A stretch of 64,000 bases of DNA. Source: Caenorhabditis remanei. Its lineage: Eukaryota; Nematoda; Chromadorea; Rhabditida; Rhabditidae. Location: assembly GCF_010183535.1 (NCBI RefSeq), contig NC_071332.1:10726001-10790000 (forward strand), written 5' to 3'. How positions within the stretch are numbered: position 1 is the stretch's first letter; every line of letters begins with the position of its first letter. Positions 29,450 to 40,829 of this stretch are shown piece by piece. The notes beneath the pieces are model-generated. The model was given only the letters and a program-made list of their open reading frames with translations, ran no database searches and was not told where the DNA came from. Made by a program: the position numbers and the translations under genes.

Positions 29450-31489
29450 TTACAACCAATCCACAAACTTTTTACAATTCGTCAAGAAATGTGTGCATCG
29501 GAGTAGATTGAAAGTGTCCTTCGGGTTGGGGAACGGATTGCAGACCTTTCTCGCTTCAGGCAGCACATCTTCGCACTTCCGGAGAGAAGATTTTGGTTTT
29601 TGGGACTGAAAAAAGAGTCATATGGAGAGGACTTCTGGTGTCGAATGACGACTTGTTTATTAGTGGAAGAAGAGGAGAAATTATAATGAGAGAAAAGAAA
29701 AACGAATACGCTTCAATGGTTTTTGAGATTATTAATGTGATCGAAGATTTAGAGTAGAAAATGGGGAACCATATGCAAAAAGACTATAGATTTTATAGGG
29801 ATCTTGATGGTTAGAACTATAATATTACCTGTGCTTGTGCGGCAGTTTTCTCTGGCAGACAGAACTGTTCAAATGCAAAACAGAACTGTAGAGCATTCCT
29901 CTCCACTAGTTGTGTCTTACAATGAGTTGGATAGTATGTGTAGTACCGAGCACAGTAAGTCATGACAGGTAGCACTCCTGTAGTAGATGCACATGCAGCC
30001 ACATAAGTTTTACAGAAGGTTTCCTGGAAATGATAAGAACATTGAAGTTTTCTGACCATCCGATGTTACCTCCTTCTTGTCAATATCCCCATGACATCCT
30101 CGGACAAATCGTTCTCTTTCGACAACACAGTATTCGCTCACAAACACGAGAACTCCTTTTTCGTCTTCAATTTTCACTTCTGAAACGGATGAAGAGTTCT
30201 TCGGAGGCTCATCAGAAGTGGCGATTCCACTGTGTTCGATTACTTGGTCAACCACTTTCTGGAAATATTTTTATGAAAAATACTTCTTCTCTCTGATCAT
30301 TTTCCGTTTGGAAATACCCTTTTTGGTTCTAAAGTTGACCTTTTCAGTCAAACTTTCCGAAAAAAACACCTTTCCTCATGTTCAAAAATCAGAAGCAGGC
30401 ACATATCTGTCTCATTCTTTCCTCTTTTCCTATTGTTCAATTGCATCTTTTTGTACGGTCAAACAACGAAAGAAACGCATCAGTTCAAAAGTTTTTTTCA
30501 TTATCGTCTGATCAGAGAAAACCAGTTTTCGTTCAAATCATCATCATCTCTGTTTCTCTCTTACCTCGGTACTTGACTTTTCTGGCTTCGGAAGTTTCAC
30601 CAAACTTCCCAACTTTTCGTGCTCAGTGGAAGACGTGGAATTGCTGTCAGAATCATCGTCGAAGTTCAGAGAATCAGTGGTAGTGGATGATGCTGTTGTT
30701 GATGGTTTTTCAGTAGTCGTCGTTGTTGTTGATGCAGTTGTTGTGGGCATTGGAGGGACCACGAGAGGAACAACTGAACTTGAGAGTGGCTGTGCAGGAG
30801 ATGATGGTCCACAGAAATCCAAATCCGGTCGTTTTTCACAGGCGCGCTAAAAAATACTCATTTTAATTGATTTTTGAATGGTCGCAAAGAAGCTTTCGTT
30901 TTCAAATGTTAATTTCAAAATTTCTCAATATCTAATCCACTATCTAAAGTCTAATCTTCTGATTCCTCTTGATGTTTTTCGACGGAGTGAAAAGAGATAA
31001 TGATAGCAATAAGAACGCAGCATCTAATACCCAATTTAGATTTTCTGATCTTTATTCGAAGTCGTCGAGGAAGTTAATGTATCTTCTGAGTTCTATAACG
31101 TTTCGTTGAGCTATGGAGCATCTAGAATAAACTGTGATCCTCTCACTGAACTTCGTGTTTTTCCATCCCAGTTTTACAAATTTCCAGTAAAAGTTAGTAT
31201 TGTTCGGGTATCCGATTAGTGAAAGTTGATGTAATAAAATAAGGTCATCGAATGGGTACCGGTTTCAAATGTTTCTGCAACAAAATTTTTTTTAGAATAT
31301 CAAAACACTATAAAACAAGTAACATGTGTTGTGCTCCTGTAATAAGCAAGACACAGAAAGAGCTCCGTAATACAATCTACTTGGAACGTCTAGGAATTCA
31401 GTTCTCACTTCTATAAGAATACTCCTGAAGGAATTTGGCTCCGCAGCCCAAGCCATTCCAATCAAAACCATCCATACCAACGACGTCAT
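29450..31489 (-). CDS. Secreted Cys-rich protein with Thr/Ser-rich linker, unknown family
   Basis: Exons in order are 31489-31409, 30846-30565, 30258-30070, 30023-29829 and 29605-29450, giving about 300 aa. The signal peptide is MTSLVWMVLIGMAWAAEP, and the first exon ends at a strong GTGAGA donor in phase 0. A short Cys region (RACEKRPDLDFCGP) is followed by a mucin-like Thr/Ser tract (TTTASTTTTTTEKPSTTASS). Two Cys-rich segments come next (VVERERFVRGC, ETFCKTYVAACAS, YCARYYTYYPTHC, LQFCFAFEQFC) and a last one (KCEDVLPEARKVCNPF, LRCTHFLTNC). A 15-bp in-frame candidate microexon at 31260-31274 could be included. It is probably a heavily glycosylated extracellular protein. I do not recognise the family. 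Confidence 0.72.
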
Positions 31490-32141
31490 CTGAAGGAATG
31501 CAATGTAGAATCAAACCGAAATAAATCGTGAGACGACATGAAAAGAGGAAGAGAAAGAACCGAATGACCAATCTTTTCGATGTCTTTTGCATCTTTTAAA
31601 GATACACCCATCGTTCTTTTTTCTTGGATTTTATTCTTTTCTGTTGATTGGTAATTGATTAGAAAGTGAAAAGAAAAGAAGTGATGAAAAGATTTACTCG
31701 AATCAAAGAGAATGCCAAAATTACATATAATACAGAAATTGGTGAGACTGTTTTTGGGTTTGTTCGATTAGACGAAAAGGCGGATTTTCAGAGGTGAGAG
31801 GCGAGTTGTATAGATGAAAATAATGTCACAAAAAAGACAAAATGAAGGAAATATGGGTAAACAAAGAGTTACAGAACATGAATAACGTATGCACACACTC
31901 ACTATTCGAAAAAATTTCGGTAGGACTAGCCAGCTATATTACGGGGAAAAAAGAAGAGTGGGAAGATTGATACAAAGGGATAGAAAAAGGAAAAAAGAAG
32001 AAGCATGTGATAGGAAACAAGTGAGATATATATATGGATTGATGTACATCTGATACAAATAAAAAGGAAAAGAAGAGACAGGAATAGAAACGAATCTAGG
32101 CGACAAGGTTATTGATCGAAGATTTTGTTGCCAAATAATTC
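31490..32141. other. Intergenic, between two minus-strand genes
   Basis: Contains the 5' flank of the Thr-rich secreted gene and the 3' flank of atg-18. Purine-rich, with a TATATATA run near 32028. No gene recognised. Confidence 0.45.
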
Positions 32142-34240
32142 TTAACCACTGGTATGGCTCATTGGTGGGAAGTCATCGGGATCATCCATATTTGGAACAG
32201 TTTGATCTAAACTCATACTTCATTTTCAGACATCTCCAGCCTATTCAAATAACAACTTACTGCTATCAGAAGACTTTCCACCAGTTCCAAGTGGACTGAT
32301 ACGGCATGACTCGGTTTTTGGCCCGATACGATGTTGTTTGATGAGATCGAGTTCACCGCCTTCTGGATCCAATCGGTAAGCGTAGACGAATCCATCGGAA
32401 GTGGCAGCCATCACGTATTGCTGATTTTTGTTGCTGGAAGAAATCAATGTAAAACCAGATATTTCGAAATCATGGGAAGAGTTTTAAAATAGAATGCAAA
32501 ACTATATTTCTTCCTCACAATGTTTGAGCTTAGAAAAATAAATACAACTTACGAAACAAGAGCGACTTGATTGGTCCTAGTGGCACCTGGGAGCTTAGCA
32601 GTAGCAAAACTTCGCTCCGTTGTCATAAATTCTGAGACTTGCAAGACTTGAGTTGGCATGTATGCAGAGATAGTTTTGTTGATGGTATCAAACCAGCCAG
32701 CACTCTCATTTGCAGCTTCTCTGAAATTATCAGTTTATTTTACTCCGAACATTTTCATTCATTCTGTCACTTACGGTTTATCGTCTCCTTCGGGTTTTTC
32801 CAATTTGAAGACATGGACTGTTTCTGTATTTGAAGAAGAAGCAAGATATTTGGAATCACATGAGAAGCAAAGAGAGTAGATGGTGACACAACGAGAAACT
32901 CCACGTCGGAACTCGAACATACGAGTTCCAGTTGGAACAGAGTAGACTCGGATGACAGTTCCTTTTGTACTAGCAGTGGCAATCATATTTCCATCTTGAT
33001 TGAATTTCAGACAAGCCAAAGTTCCCTCGTGAGCAACGAATGTGTTGACTGACGAGAGGTTGATTGCATCGAAGAGATGAACAGATCCAGTATCGGTGCT
33101 TCCAGGATAAGCAATCAAAGCATTCCCTGGTTTACTGGTGAGATCCACAACTCCGAGTTTGTTCATTGGGGTATCCATAATATTATGCATCATTTTCATG
33201 TCTTTCAGATTGTAGATATAGATGCAATCCTCCAAACATACCACGATTCTCTGTAATAATTAAAAAATACTATAAGAATGAGCAATATTACGAAATCTTA
33301 CATCTCTATTCAGTCTGACGGTGAGAATCGATTTGTTGAATCGGTGATCGCAAATTATATTCTTGCTGGTGAAATGATAGACGTGTAGAACACGTGGATC
33401 CTTCTGGGAGATGACAACCATCAGAGCGGATGAGAAGAGCCGCTCGATGATCAGACAGTTATTGAGACCCAGGTCTGGAACTAGGAAATCTCGGTGTATT
33501 AATTGAAAACGGCGTTGCGGGCAACATACGATTCAGGCTTTGTCCTTCGCATGTGAGGGTGGAATTCTCGAGGATGTCGGCTGTTTTGTAGAACATGTAG
33601 CCTTCTTTGTGGCCGACCGATATGATTCTGAAAATAGGAAATGATTAGGAAGAGTTGAGGAAACGGATGGTTATGTCTTGCTCCCAAAAAAGTTTCTGAG
33701 CAGTTTGCTTTCAAGTTTTTAGTTCTGATGAAATTCTAGAAAGACTTCTCTTCAATTCTTCAGAATATCTTTTTCAAATTTTAAGAGTTACTTCATTCAC
33801 TCCATTTTAGTAGAATCTCGATTTCTCTACTAAATTTTTCTTTCTCTTCCCGCCACAAAAGAATCTTTCACATTTTTTTTTTCGATATTTGTCCCTGAAG
33901 CCGTCGCAGAGGAAACGGGTCCCATGACGCCCCCTTTTCCTTCCAAAAGCTGGGGAAGACCGAATTGATTTTTCAAAATATTGATTAAAACACCGTTCAA
34001 TTCTCAGAGAGAATGTTGAATCGGAACATTTCGCAGTAGAATATTGTCATCTTCAGTCAGTTTTAGACAAAAATTAGAATTCCTTTTTTGTTGAAAATAC
34101 GAGTTCTCTTCTTTCTACTTTTGATTGTGAGTGATTCCTGATCAAACGTGAACATATTTTGTTTCTTCTTACTTAGAATCTTGATTGAATCCTATGTAAT
34201 TGATAGTTTCAGGAGTGTCATCTGTGTTTGAAGCGGACAT
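32142..34240 (-). CDS. atg-18: WIPI/Atg18 PI3P-binding beta-propeller, autophagy
   Basis: Exons in order are 34240-34173, 33627-33530, 33480-33302, 33250-32775, 32720-32553, 32433-32261 and 32206-32142, giving 408 aa, near the C. elegans length. It is a WD40-type PROPPIN that binds phosphatidylinositol 3-phosphate on autophagosomal and endosomal membranes. The diagnostic FRRG motif is at about residues 229-232 (MFEFRRGVSRC). Propeller blades show in IISVGHKEGYMFYK, LACLKFNQDGNMIATAS and YVMAATSDGFVYAYRLD. The start lies just after a TTTTACAG acceptor, suggesting trans-splicing. The gene is intact, but its first 1.2 kb (promoter, exons 1-2 and part of exon 3) is repeated at 40023-41262, and an LTR element sits 433 bp upstream of the ATG. 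Corresponds to F41E6.13. Confidence 0.95.
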
Positions 34241-34673
34241 CTGTAAAATGGATTTTTAAAATTTTGTATTAAAAAGAAGATTGTAGAAAAATAAGAAGAA
34301 TACTGAGCAAGGCCAAATAGGAAGAGACAAGAAATCAGGGATGAGCAATTAAGGAAAAGAAGAATCGAGTCGACAAACAGAGCGCACTGAGGTGAGAACA
34401 GACACATGCGAGATGGGTCACCAGTGTACGTCAGCTGATGGGTGGAGAAGAACATGCGCGCTATTGGCAACCGGGGCACGCGCTTTTCGCAATACTGCCG
34501 CATAGACGCTTTGCTGTGAGGGAGTCATTGTTCTTGCGTAGTACGTCAAACACGAGAAATCAAATGTTCTGTGTCTCTTGTTTATTGACGTTTGTTTTTA
34601 CGAATTTTCGGTAGATGATGGGGGAAGGGGATACTGTAGCAGCATGACTATTTTGTAGCTCTCATTAAAAAAG

Positions 34674-35029
34674 TGTAAAGTATGGACTGGATTCAACGGA
34701 CTGATAATTCTAACTTTCATTGTCTGCGTCTCCACGCGCACATCTATCTCTCACCCTTTGTTATTGTCCCACCATTTGACCTCTCCCGTTTGCCCTACGC
34801 CCGCGGGCGCCATTGTCTCCCACCCCCAGATCAGTATATAAGGCCGAGCGGAAGCTCATTCCGGGCCGGTCTCCGTACCCCTAACTTGTTGCCTTTTCTC
34901 TTGTTACTTACCTTTGTTATTCCCTTATCCCCCAGCGCCACTTTATCTGTAACACTTAGCTTTTAGTCAATAAACTCTTATTTAGCGCATAACTGTTTAT
35001 GGGTTGTCTAAACACACATAATCGGTACT
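34674..35029 (+). repeat. 5' LTR
   Basis: Starts TGTAAAGTATGG and ends near CGGTACT. It carries its own promoter (AGTATATAAGG at about 34833) and a polyadenylation signal AATAAA at 34969. It differs from the other two LTR copies at one base near the end (CACACATAAT against CACGCATAAT). The end may be one base shorter because the primer-binding site would begin with the final T. Confidence 0.9.
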
Positions 35030-35041
35030 GGTAGCAGCGAG
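35029..35041 (+). other. Candidate primer-binding site
   Basis: TGGTAGCAGCGAG directly follows the LTR and begins with TGG, the complement of a tRNA 3' CCA end. I cannot name the tRNA. Confidence 0.5.
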
Positions 35042-35608
35042 TCGCGTCTTAATTTTAAGACGTTTAAACACCCACCCACCCACCCCGCCTTTTATTGATT
35101 TTTAGTGCGCTTAGGACTGTTACTCCTTTAACTAGTCAACGGGAGTGCACGCCCGTAGTTTTAGGTTAGTAACTGTAGGTTAACATAGGTAGTTTCTAGG
35201 TAAAATTTAGCATTTTTAGGGTTTCACGTAGGTTAATGGGAAGCGCGACTTTTTGACCGTCTTCACCGGTCGTTTTTGTAAGCTTACGTCAACGCGCTTC
35301 TAGGAAAGCCGTTCGTCGCACCCCTCTCTTTCCCTCTTAACAAAACTGCGCGCGCAGCAGTTTTTCGGTCCGTTTTAACTCGTTACCGTTTCTCCGTCGG
35401 CAAATTACCCCGACAGAGCTCCCTCTTCCCTTTTTGGGACTCCTTCTAGTTCGCGACGGATTGGAACAACACATCTCGACCCGTCATCGATTTTCGGACA
35501 GCAGCACATGGAAAATCGCGACAACCACACTCAACTCGACTACAGGACAGTTTTCCCGTCGAAAGTCGGTAAGTTTAGCGTATTCCTGGTCACAGCGAGT
35601 CGTGTGGG

Positions 35609-35646
35609 GTTAGAAACGGGGTTGACCACCGTGTCAACCCTCTAAC
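35609..35646 (+). other. Leader hairpin 1 of the retroelement
   Basis: A 38-base hairpin. The upper stem GGGTTGAC pairs with GTCAACCC around loop CACCGT, and the lower stem GTTAGA pairs with TCTAAC. It shares size, loop and bulge position with hairpin 2 at 36899 and differs from it by paired substitutions. It lies about 40 bp past a strong splice-donor-like site (CGGTAAGTTT at 35568). Confidence 0.7.
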
Positions 35647-35851
35647 TGTCACCTTCTCTCTCAGGAATCGCTTCTGTCCATAAGACATGTAGTTCTCTAC
35701 ACAACATTTAAACCTTACTTCTGTTGTCGTGAGACAGCAGAGTGAGCTACCCTTGATAAATTTTTATCAGATTTTGGTCGGCGAATGGCTATGAAGGACG
35801 ATTTGCGGTGAAGGCAAAGGCCTCAGGATTGAGCGCCATTTCAGGTCAACC

Positions 35852-35989
35852 CCCAGTGAAAATACGGAACATCCAGAAATGTTTTCGTTGGTTGATTCCC
35901 AGTGAAGAATAAGGAGCACCCAGTGATGGCTCGATTATTATTTCCCAGTGAAAATACGGAACACCCAGAGACAGTTCGATTGTGCCCCT
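35852..35989 (+). repeat. Three imperfect 46-bp tandem repeats in the element leader
   Basis: Units begin CCCAGTGAA at 35852, 35898 and 35944, exactly 46 bp apart, and each continues with a variant of AATACGGAACACCCAG. They are in the untranslated leader upstream of gag. Confidence 0.7.
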
Positions 35990-36793
35990 ACACGAGCTAG
36001 GAACAAGGCACGGAAGTTCGAGAAGACTTCGGAGCTCCATCGGCGAGCGAGAGAACGAAAGGAGACAGGTAGATGGAGCATAACCTGTCAAAACAGCCCT
36101 TCGGGCTGAGAAGAAGCGCCACAAGCACGTGGCAAAGGATTATCGACATCCGCAGACAGTCGAGGAGCAGCAAGGAACAAGTCGACAAGTCGTCGAGTGA
36201 CAAGGAAGCAAGACAACAAGCCAACAACATAGTGCAAGGAGAATTAGCAGAAGTTCAAGGAGTCTTCGTAAGAAAACGGAAGAAAGAACGTGATTCGTCA
36301 TCATCGACACGTGGTACCAATCAAAGCCGCCGGAAGAAGAAAAACGCCTGAAAATCTGAAAATCCAATCGTTCTCCGGGTTTTTCCGATGCAAAGAAAGG
36401 AAATTCTTTGCAAATCGATGAACTACAGTAAGAACTTCTCGAGGAAAGGCGCATGGTGAGGCGCAGCCGACAGGTCTCGGCACGACAAACCGCAGACGCG
36501 ACCGCGTCGCCTACCGTAAGCTGGAGCGAGCGACAACAACAACAACAAGTCGTCATTTTGGTTTTCGAAAGTCGCCGGAGTAATTTTTCTCTCCGTTTTC
36601 GCTGTTTTCGTCGAAATTTTCGCGTTTCTTTTGCTGAAAAATATTTTTAGCAAGCATCCCAGCTCATTTTCGTGATAAATCGCCGCTCAAATTCACAAAA
36701 TTTTCGAGAAAGACAAAATTTCGTCTTGGCCTAAAATATTTTCGCTGTTTTACGTATGTTTTCGTCTTTCGCGGACCATTTCCGGTCTCTCTC

Positions 36794-38818
36794 ATGGTCA
36801 AACGTCTAGCTTACGCTCGTATTTTCAGACTGGAACGTCAAAGCAACAACCGTCAAGGAGGAGAAGGCTACGCCGAAGCGATACAGGTCAGTCACGGGGT
36901 TGGTGGAGGGGCTGACCACTGTGTCAGCCCACCAACTGCCGTGTCTGATCTCGCTGAGGTCACTTCTCCGGTCATAAGCATAAAACCGAGCGGTGCCTCG
37001 GGTGAAAGCCTGAGCCCGTCTCGAAATACACTTGAAACAGCCGGTATCTCGGGCTTCGGCTTGAATACAGCTTACATTGCTAATCGGTTGAAAGAAATCG
37101 GAGAAATCCGTGATCTGGAAAACTTTTCAGGTGACGAAGATACATCGGTCAATCAACGGAAGTACACCGAAGAACAAGACGAAGCAAGAGACGAAGAAAA
37201 CTTCGATGATGGTTTCATTCCTCAAGTAATGGCGCTGTCGTACGGAACAGCCTTTCCAGTGGAAACTTACGGTGGAACAACCCGAGAAGACTTCAATGGA
37301 TTCGTTCGGGCATTCAATGATCGAATGTTAGCAATGGATGCGGATGCTTCGGATGAAGACAAAAAGCGAGTGTTCCTCACAGCGCTTAAAGATCAAGCAA
37401 GGGACAGAGCAGAGAGTATTCTGACGGATAACCCGAATGCAACATTCAAGGACATCGTCCAAGGAATGAAGGCGATTTTCGTGGGCACAAGTCATATGCA
37501 AAGAAGCAAGGCACTTTTGCGTTCATGCAAGCAAGTCACCGGAGAGTCTGCCGACTCCTTCTTCCACAGGATCAGCAAGCTGGCTAAGCAGTCGTACCCA
37601 GGTAACTCCGGGTTTCAGAAGGAAGTCACACTGGAACAGTTCCTGAATGGCTTGAACCAGACAATTAGGACTCAGGTCATGCTCCGTACACCAGCTACTC
37701 CCGAAGAGGCACTCAGTTTCGCTCAAACTGTTGAAGGATGCTTAACACCGGCAGATCAACCCGCATCATGTGCTCAACTCCCTGAATTGATATCCTCGCT
37801 GACGAACATGGTCGTCGACCTTCAGAACCAGAATAGCCGACGTGACGTCTCTCGAAACAACAGAGAACGAAACTACAACGAAAGTGGGAACGAGTGGTCC
37901 GAAAGAAAGTGTTACTATTGCCAAAAGACCGGACACTACCTTCGAGGTTGCCGTCAGAGGAGGGAAGATCGCGAGAACGGAATCATTAACCAACGATCCA
38001 ACAGGACTTGGAACCCGCGAGATAGTCACCCGGTAGATGTCAACGCAGTTTGTCGACACGACGAAGTGGAGGCTCTTCGCAATGCAATCAAGGCAAGAGA
38101 TGACCAGCTCGAGGAGTTCAAGAGGCGGCACGACAGGATGTTCCATGATGGTTCCTACTCGTCTGAAAGCAACGCGAGCGTTTCCATGATACACTGGCCT
38201 ACGCAAGTAGCGGAGCAGAGCCCACAAGTGCATCAGGCTGTCTTCAATCAGCATCGTATCGGATCGGAGCAGATCACAGCTCAGGTACCAATCAAAGCCA
38301 ACGGCTTCAGGTGTAGCGCATTGTTCGATACGGGATCCAACATCACCATTGCTGGCGACAACACACGCAAGATTCTGGAAATCGAGCAGCTGATAAAGAC
38401 TCCCATCGACCACGCCTGTGGCATAGGAGGAAACCAGGTAAAAATGGCCGGCTCCGCCGACATTCTCTTCCAGATTGGCTCCGTGAGCATCAGTCAGCGT
38501 ACCTACTTCACTGTCGGTAGTTGCACCCCTGGAAACCCACGCAGTTACGATGTCATCTTTGGCAACGACTTGCTGTCAAGGTTGCCGATGTTCGTCTTCG
38601 ACTATGTCAACGCATCACTCCATATTGGGAAGGACATCCTGCCACTCGGTACCAACCCACCCGCAACTCCGAGCCCATCGCAGTTCGACATCAAGGTCGC
38701 GGAAGAAACGGTAAATCCCCCCAAGATTGGAGCGGATTGTGAAGGGTGCTATCCCAGGGGAATTCAGTCGCACCTCGGAGCTCACTATTCTGACAGCACC
38801 ACTGAGTCTGCCAAGTGA
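36794..38818 (+). CDS. Retroelement Gag-protease polyprotein
   Basis: 674 aa. A central retrotransposon-gag capsid-like region (residues about 145-315; for example SADSFFHRISKLAKQSYPG) is followed by a CCHC zinc knuckle at about residue 373 (CYYCQKTGHYLRGC, spacing CX2CX4HX4C). A retropepsin-like aspartic protease has its active site at about residue 512 (ALFDTGSNITIAG). Gag would form the particle and the protease would cleave it. The frame is intact and ends just before the 3' region; no polymerase frame follows. The true N terminus is uncertain: a TTTTCAG acceptor at about 36829 and a donor at 35568 could splice a leader onto an inner position. Confidence 0.85.
   Translation: MVKRLAYARIFRLERQSNNRQGGEGYAEAIQVSHGVGGGADHCVSPPTAVSDLAEVTSPVISIKPSGASGESLSPSRNTLETAGISGFGLNTAYIANRLKEIGEIRDLENFSGDEDTSVNQRKYTEEQDEARDEENFDDGFIPQVMALSYGTAFPVETYGGTTREDFNGFVRAFNDRMLAMDADASDEDKKRVFLTALKDQARDRAESILTDNPNATFKDIVQGMKAIFVGTSHMQRSKALLRSCKQVTGESADSFFHRISKLAKQSYPGNSGFQKEVTLEQFLNGLNQTIRTQVMLRTPATPEEALSFAQTVEGCLTPADQPASCAQLPELISSLTNMVVDLQNQNSRRDVSRNNRERNYNESGNEWSERKCYYCQKTGHYLRGCRQRREDRENGIINQRSNRTWNPRDSHPVDVNAVCRHDEVEALRNAIKARDDQLEEFKRRHDRMFHDGSYSSESNASVSMIHWPTQVAEQSPQVHQAVFNQHRIGSEQITAQVPIKANGFRCSALFDTGSNITIAGDNTRKILEIEQLIKTPIDHACGIGGNQVKMAGSADILFQIGSVSISQRTYFTVGSCTPGNPRSYDVIFGNDLLSRLPMFVFDYVNASLHIGKDILPLGTNPPATPSPSQFDIKVAEETVNPPKIGADCEGCYPRGIQSHLGAHYSDSTTESAK
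36899..36936 (+). other. Leader/gag hairpin 2 of the retroelement
   Basis: A 38-base hairpin within the start of the gag frame. The upper stem GGGCTGAC pairs with GTCAGCCC around loop CACTGT, and the lower stem GTTGGT pairs with ACCAAC. It has the same geometry as hairpin 1 at 35609. Where the two differ in the stems, both partners change together. Confidence 0.7.
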
Positions 38819-39385
38819 GTGTCTGTTCGCGGCTCCACCGGTAATGTCATCTAACAACGTCGCGTTGATGATCACGGACGCTTCTGAAAATCCACCAGCT
38901 CAAGGAGTCGTACAATAAACTCCGGAGGGACAACTATTGCTCCACAAGCAGGGACTAGACACATCAAACACGACCACCAAGCACCATGGCCCAGTGGACA
39001 GAATTTGGCCGAAAGAATAAGTTTTCCTAGGTCTAAGTTTATCTTGGTTTAGTAGACCAGGGACGGTCTCGTTTAAAAAAGGGAGCCGGGAAATGTCATC
39101 CTGGATGAATTTCTTGGTGTAGACCTAGGAAAAGCGGTTCCCAAACCAATTTTCACACCCTTTTTGAACCCCAAATTTCCATGACTTTTGTTCGGTTTCC
39201 AGAGAAATTCGTTCACTGCAACCACTGGTTCCACACTGGACATTCTAGTCACGTGAGCTCTGGCCACATCGGCAACACACTTCGTGTCAATCAGGCAACA
39301 CCGTGGTCCAAACCAAGCAGTCGAAGGATGATCGATGGATCAAGTCATCAGTCCGTTCTTTGGACGATCGAGGACGATCTCGAAT

Positions 39386-39398
39386 AAAAGATGGGAGG
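39386..39398 (+). other. Polypurine tract
   Basis: AAAAGATGGGAGG immediately precedes the 3' LTR, the expected place for the plus-strand primer of reverse transcription. Confidence 0.6.
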
Positions 39399-39754
39399 TG
39401 TAAAGTATGGACTGGATTCAACGGACTGATAATTCTAACTTTCATTGTCTGCGTCTCCACGCGCACATCTATCTCTCACCCTTTGTTATTGTCCCACCAT
39501 TTGACCTCTCCCGTTTGCCCTACGCCCGCGGGCGCCATTGTCTCCCACCCCCAGATCAGTATATAAGGCCGAGCGGAAGCTCATTCCGGGCCGGTCTCCG
39601 TACCCCTAACTTGTTGCCTTTTCTCTTGTTACTTACCTTTGTTATTCCCTTATCCCCCAGCGCCACTTTATCTGTAACACTTAGCTTTTAGTCAATAAAC
39701 TCTTATTTAGCGCATAACTGTTTATGGGTTGTCTAAACACGCATAATCGGTACT
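39399..39754 (+). repeat. 3' LTR
   Basis: 356 bp, matching the 5' LTR except for one base I can see. It is followed by AAAGG, which preserves the AAAG that also precedes the 5' LTR. Confidence 0.9.
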
Positions 39755-40022
39755 AAAGGAAAAATGAACTAGAAAATCACCAAAAGACAACTAATAGATG
39801 TGATGGAATATTATTGAGCATTTCTTTCTTGAAATTTGTGTGAGCCAGAGAAACCTCCCACCTCTGAACATAAACCGCGTCCTCTTCCAACCGTCTAGAT
39901 CAAGGTGTTTCGAAATTTCCCCGCGCTTTTTGCTATAAAATTCCTCATGTCAACTTTTCATTTTTAAACAATTTCGAAGAGTTGAAAAAATGTACATTTG
40001 ACAAAATCTGTTAAACTCTTCA

Positions 40023-40829
40023 GAAGAGCCGCTCGATGATCAGACAGTTATTGAGACCCAGGTCTGGAACTAGGAAATCTCGGTGTATTAATTGAAAACG
40101 GCGTTGCGGGCAACATACGATTCAGGCTTTGTCCTTCGCATGTGAGGGTGGAATTCTCGAGGATGTCGGCTGTTTTGTAGAACATGTAGCCTTCTTTGTG
40201 GCCGACCGATATGATTCTGAAAATAGGAAATGATTAGGAAGAGTTGAGGAAACGGATGGTTATGTCTTGCTCCCAAAAAAGTTTCTGAGCAGTTTGCTTT
40301 CAAGTTTTTAGTTCTGATGAAATTCTAGAAAGACTTCTCTTCAATTCTTCAGAATATCTTTTTCAAATTTTAAGAGTTACTTCATTCACTCCATTTTAGT
40401 AGAATCTCGATTTCTCTACTAAATTTTTCTTTCTCTTCCCGCCACAAAAGAATCTTTCACATTTTTTTTTTCGATATTTGTCCCTGAAGCCGTCGCAGAG
40501 GAAACGGGTCCCATGACGCCCCCTTTTCCTTCCAAAAGCTGGGGAAGACCGAATTGATTTTTCAAAATATTGATTAAAACACCGTTCAATTCTCAGAGAG
40601 AATGTTGAATCGGAACATTTCGCAGTAGAATATTGTCATCTTCAGTCAGTTTTAGACAAAAATTAGAATTCCTTTTTTGTTGAAAATACGAGTTCTCTTC
40701 TTTCTACTTTTGATTGTGAGTGATTCCTGATCAAACGTGAACATATTTTGTTTCTTCTTACTTAGAATCTTGATTGAATCCTATGTAATTGATAGTTTCA
40801 GGAGTGTCATCTGTGTTTGAAGCGGACAT
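40023..40829 (-). pseudogene. atg-18: Truncated duplicate of the atg-18 5' end
   Basis: Copies of atg-18 exon 1 (40829-40762), exon 2 (40216-40119) and the first 47 bases of exon 3 (40069-40023), each 6589 bp from its original. The copy then stops at the duplication junction. The promoter flank up to 41262 is also present, so transcription may start, but the propeller cannot be made. The sequence appears identical to the intact gene, implying very recent origin or an assembly effect. Confidence 0.8.

Larger units (their letters stand above)
34674..39754 (+). mobile_element. Young LTR retroelement with gag-protease but no polymerase
   Basis: 5.08 kb bounded by two 356-bp direct LTRs that differ, as far as I can see, at one base. 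A primer-binding-like site follows LTR1 and a purine tract precedes LTR2. A possible 4-bp target duplication AAAG flanks the insertion. The only long frame is gag with a protease domain (36794-38818). Between its stop and LTR2 there are only 580 bp, so reverse transcriptase, RNase H and integrase are absent. This is a non-autonomous or internally deleted element. Superfamily is uncertain: the CCHC gag with fused aspartic protease fits either Gypsy- or BEL-type. Confidence 0.9.

Noticed and set aside
37766..38413. 215-codon minus-strand frame inside the retroelement
   Set aside because: Antisense shadow of gag-protease, which carries the zinc knuckle and protease motifs.
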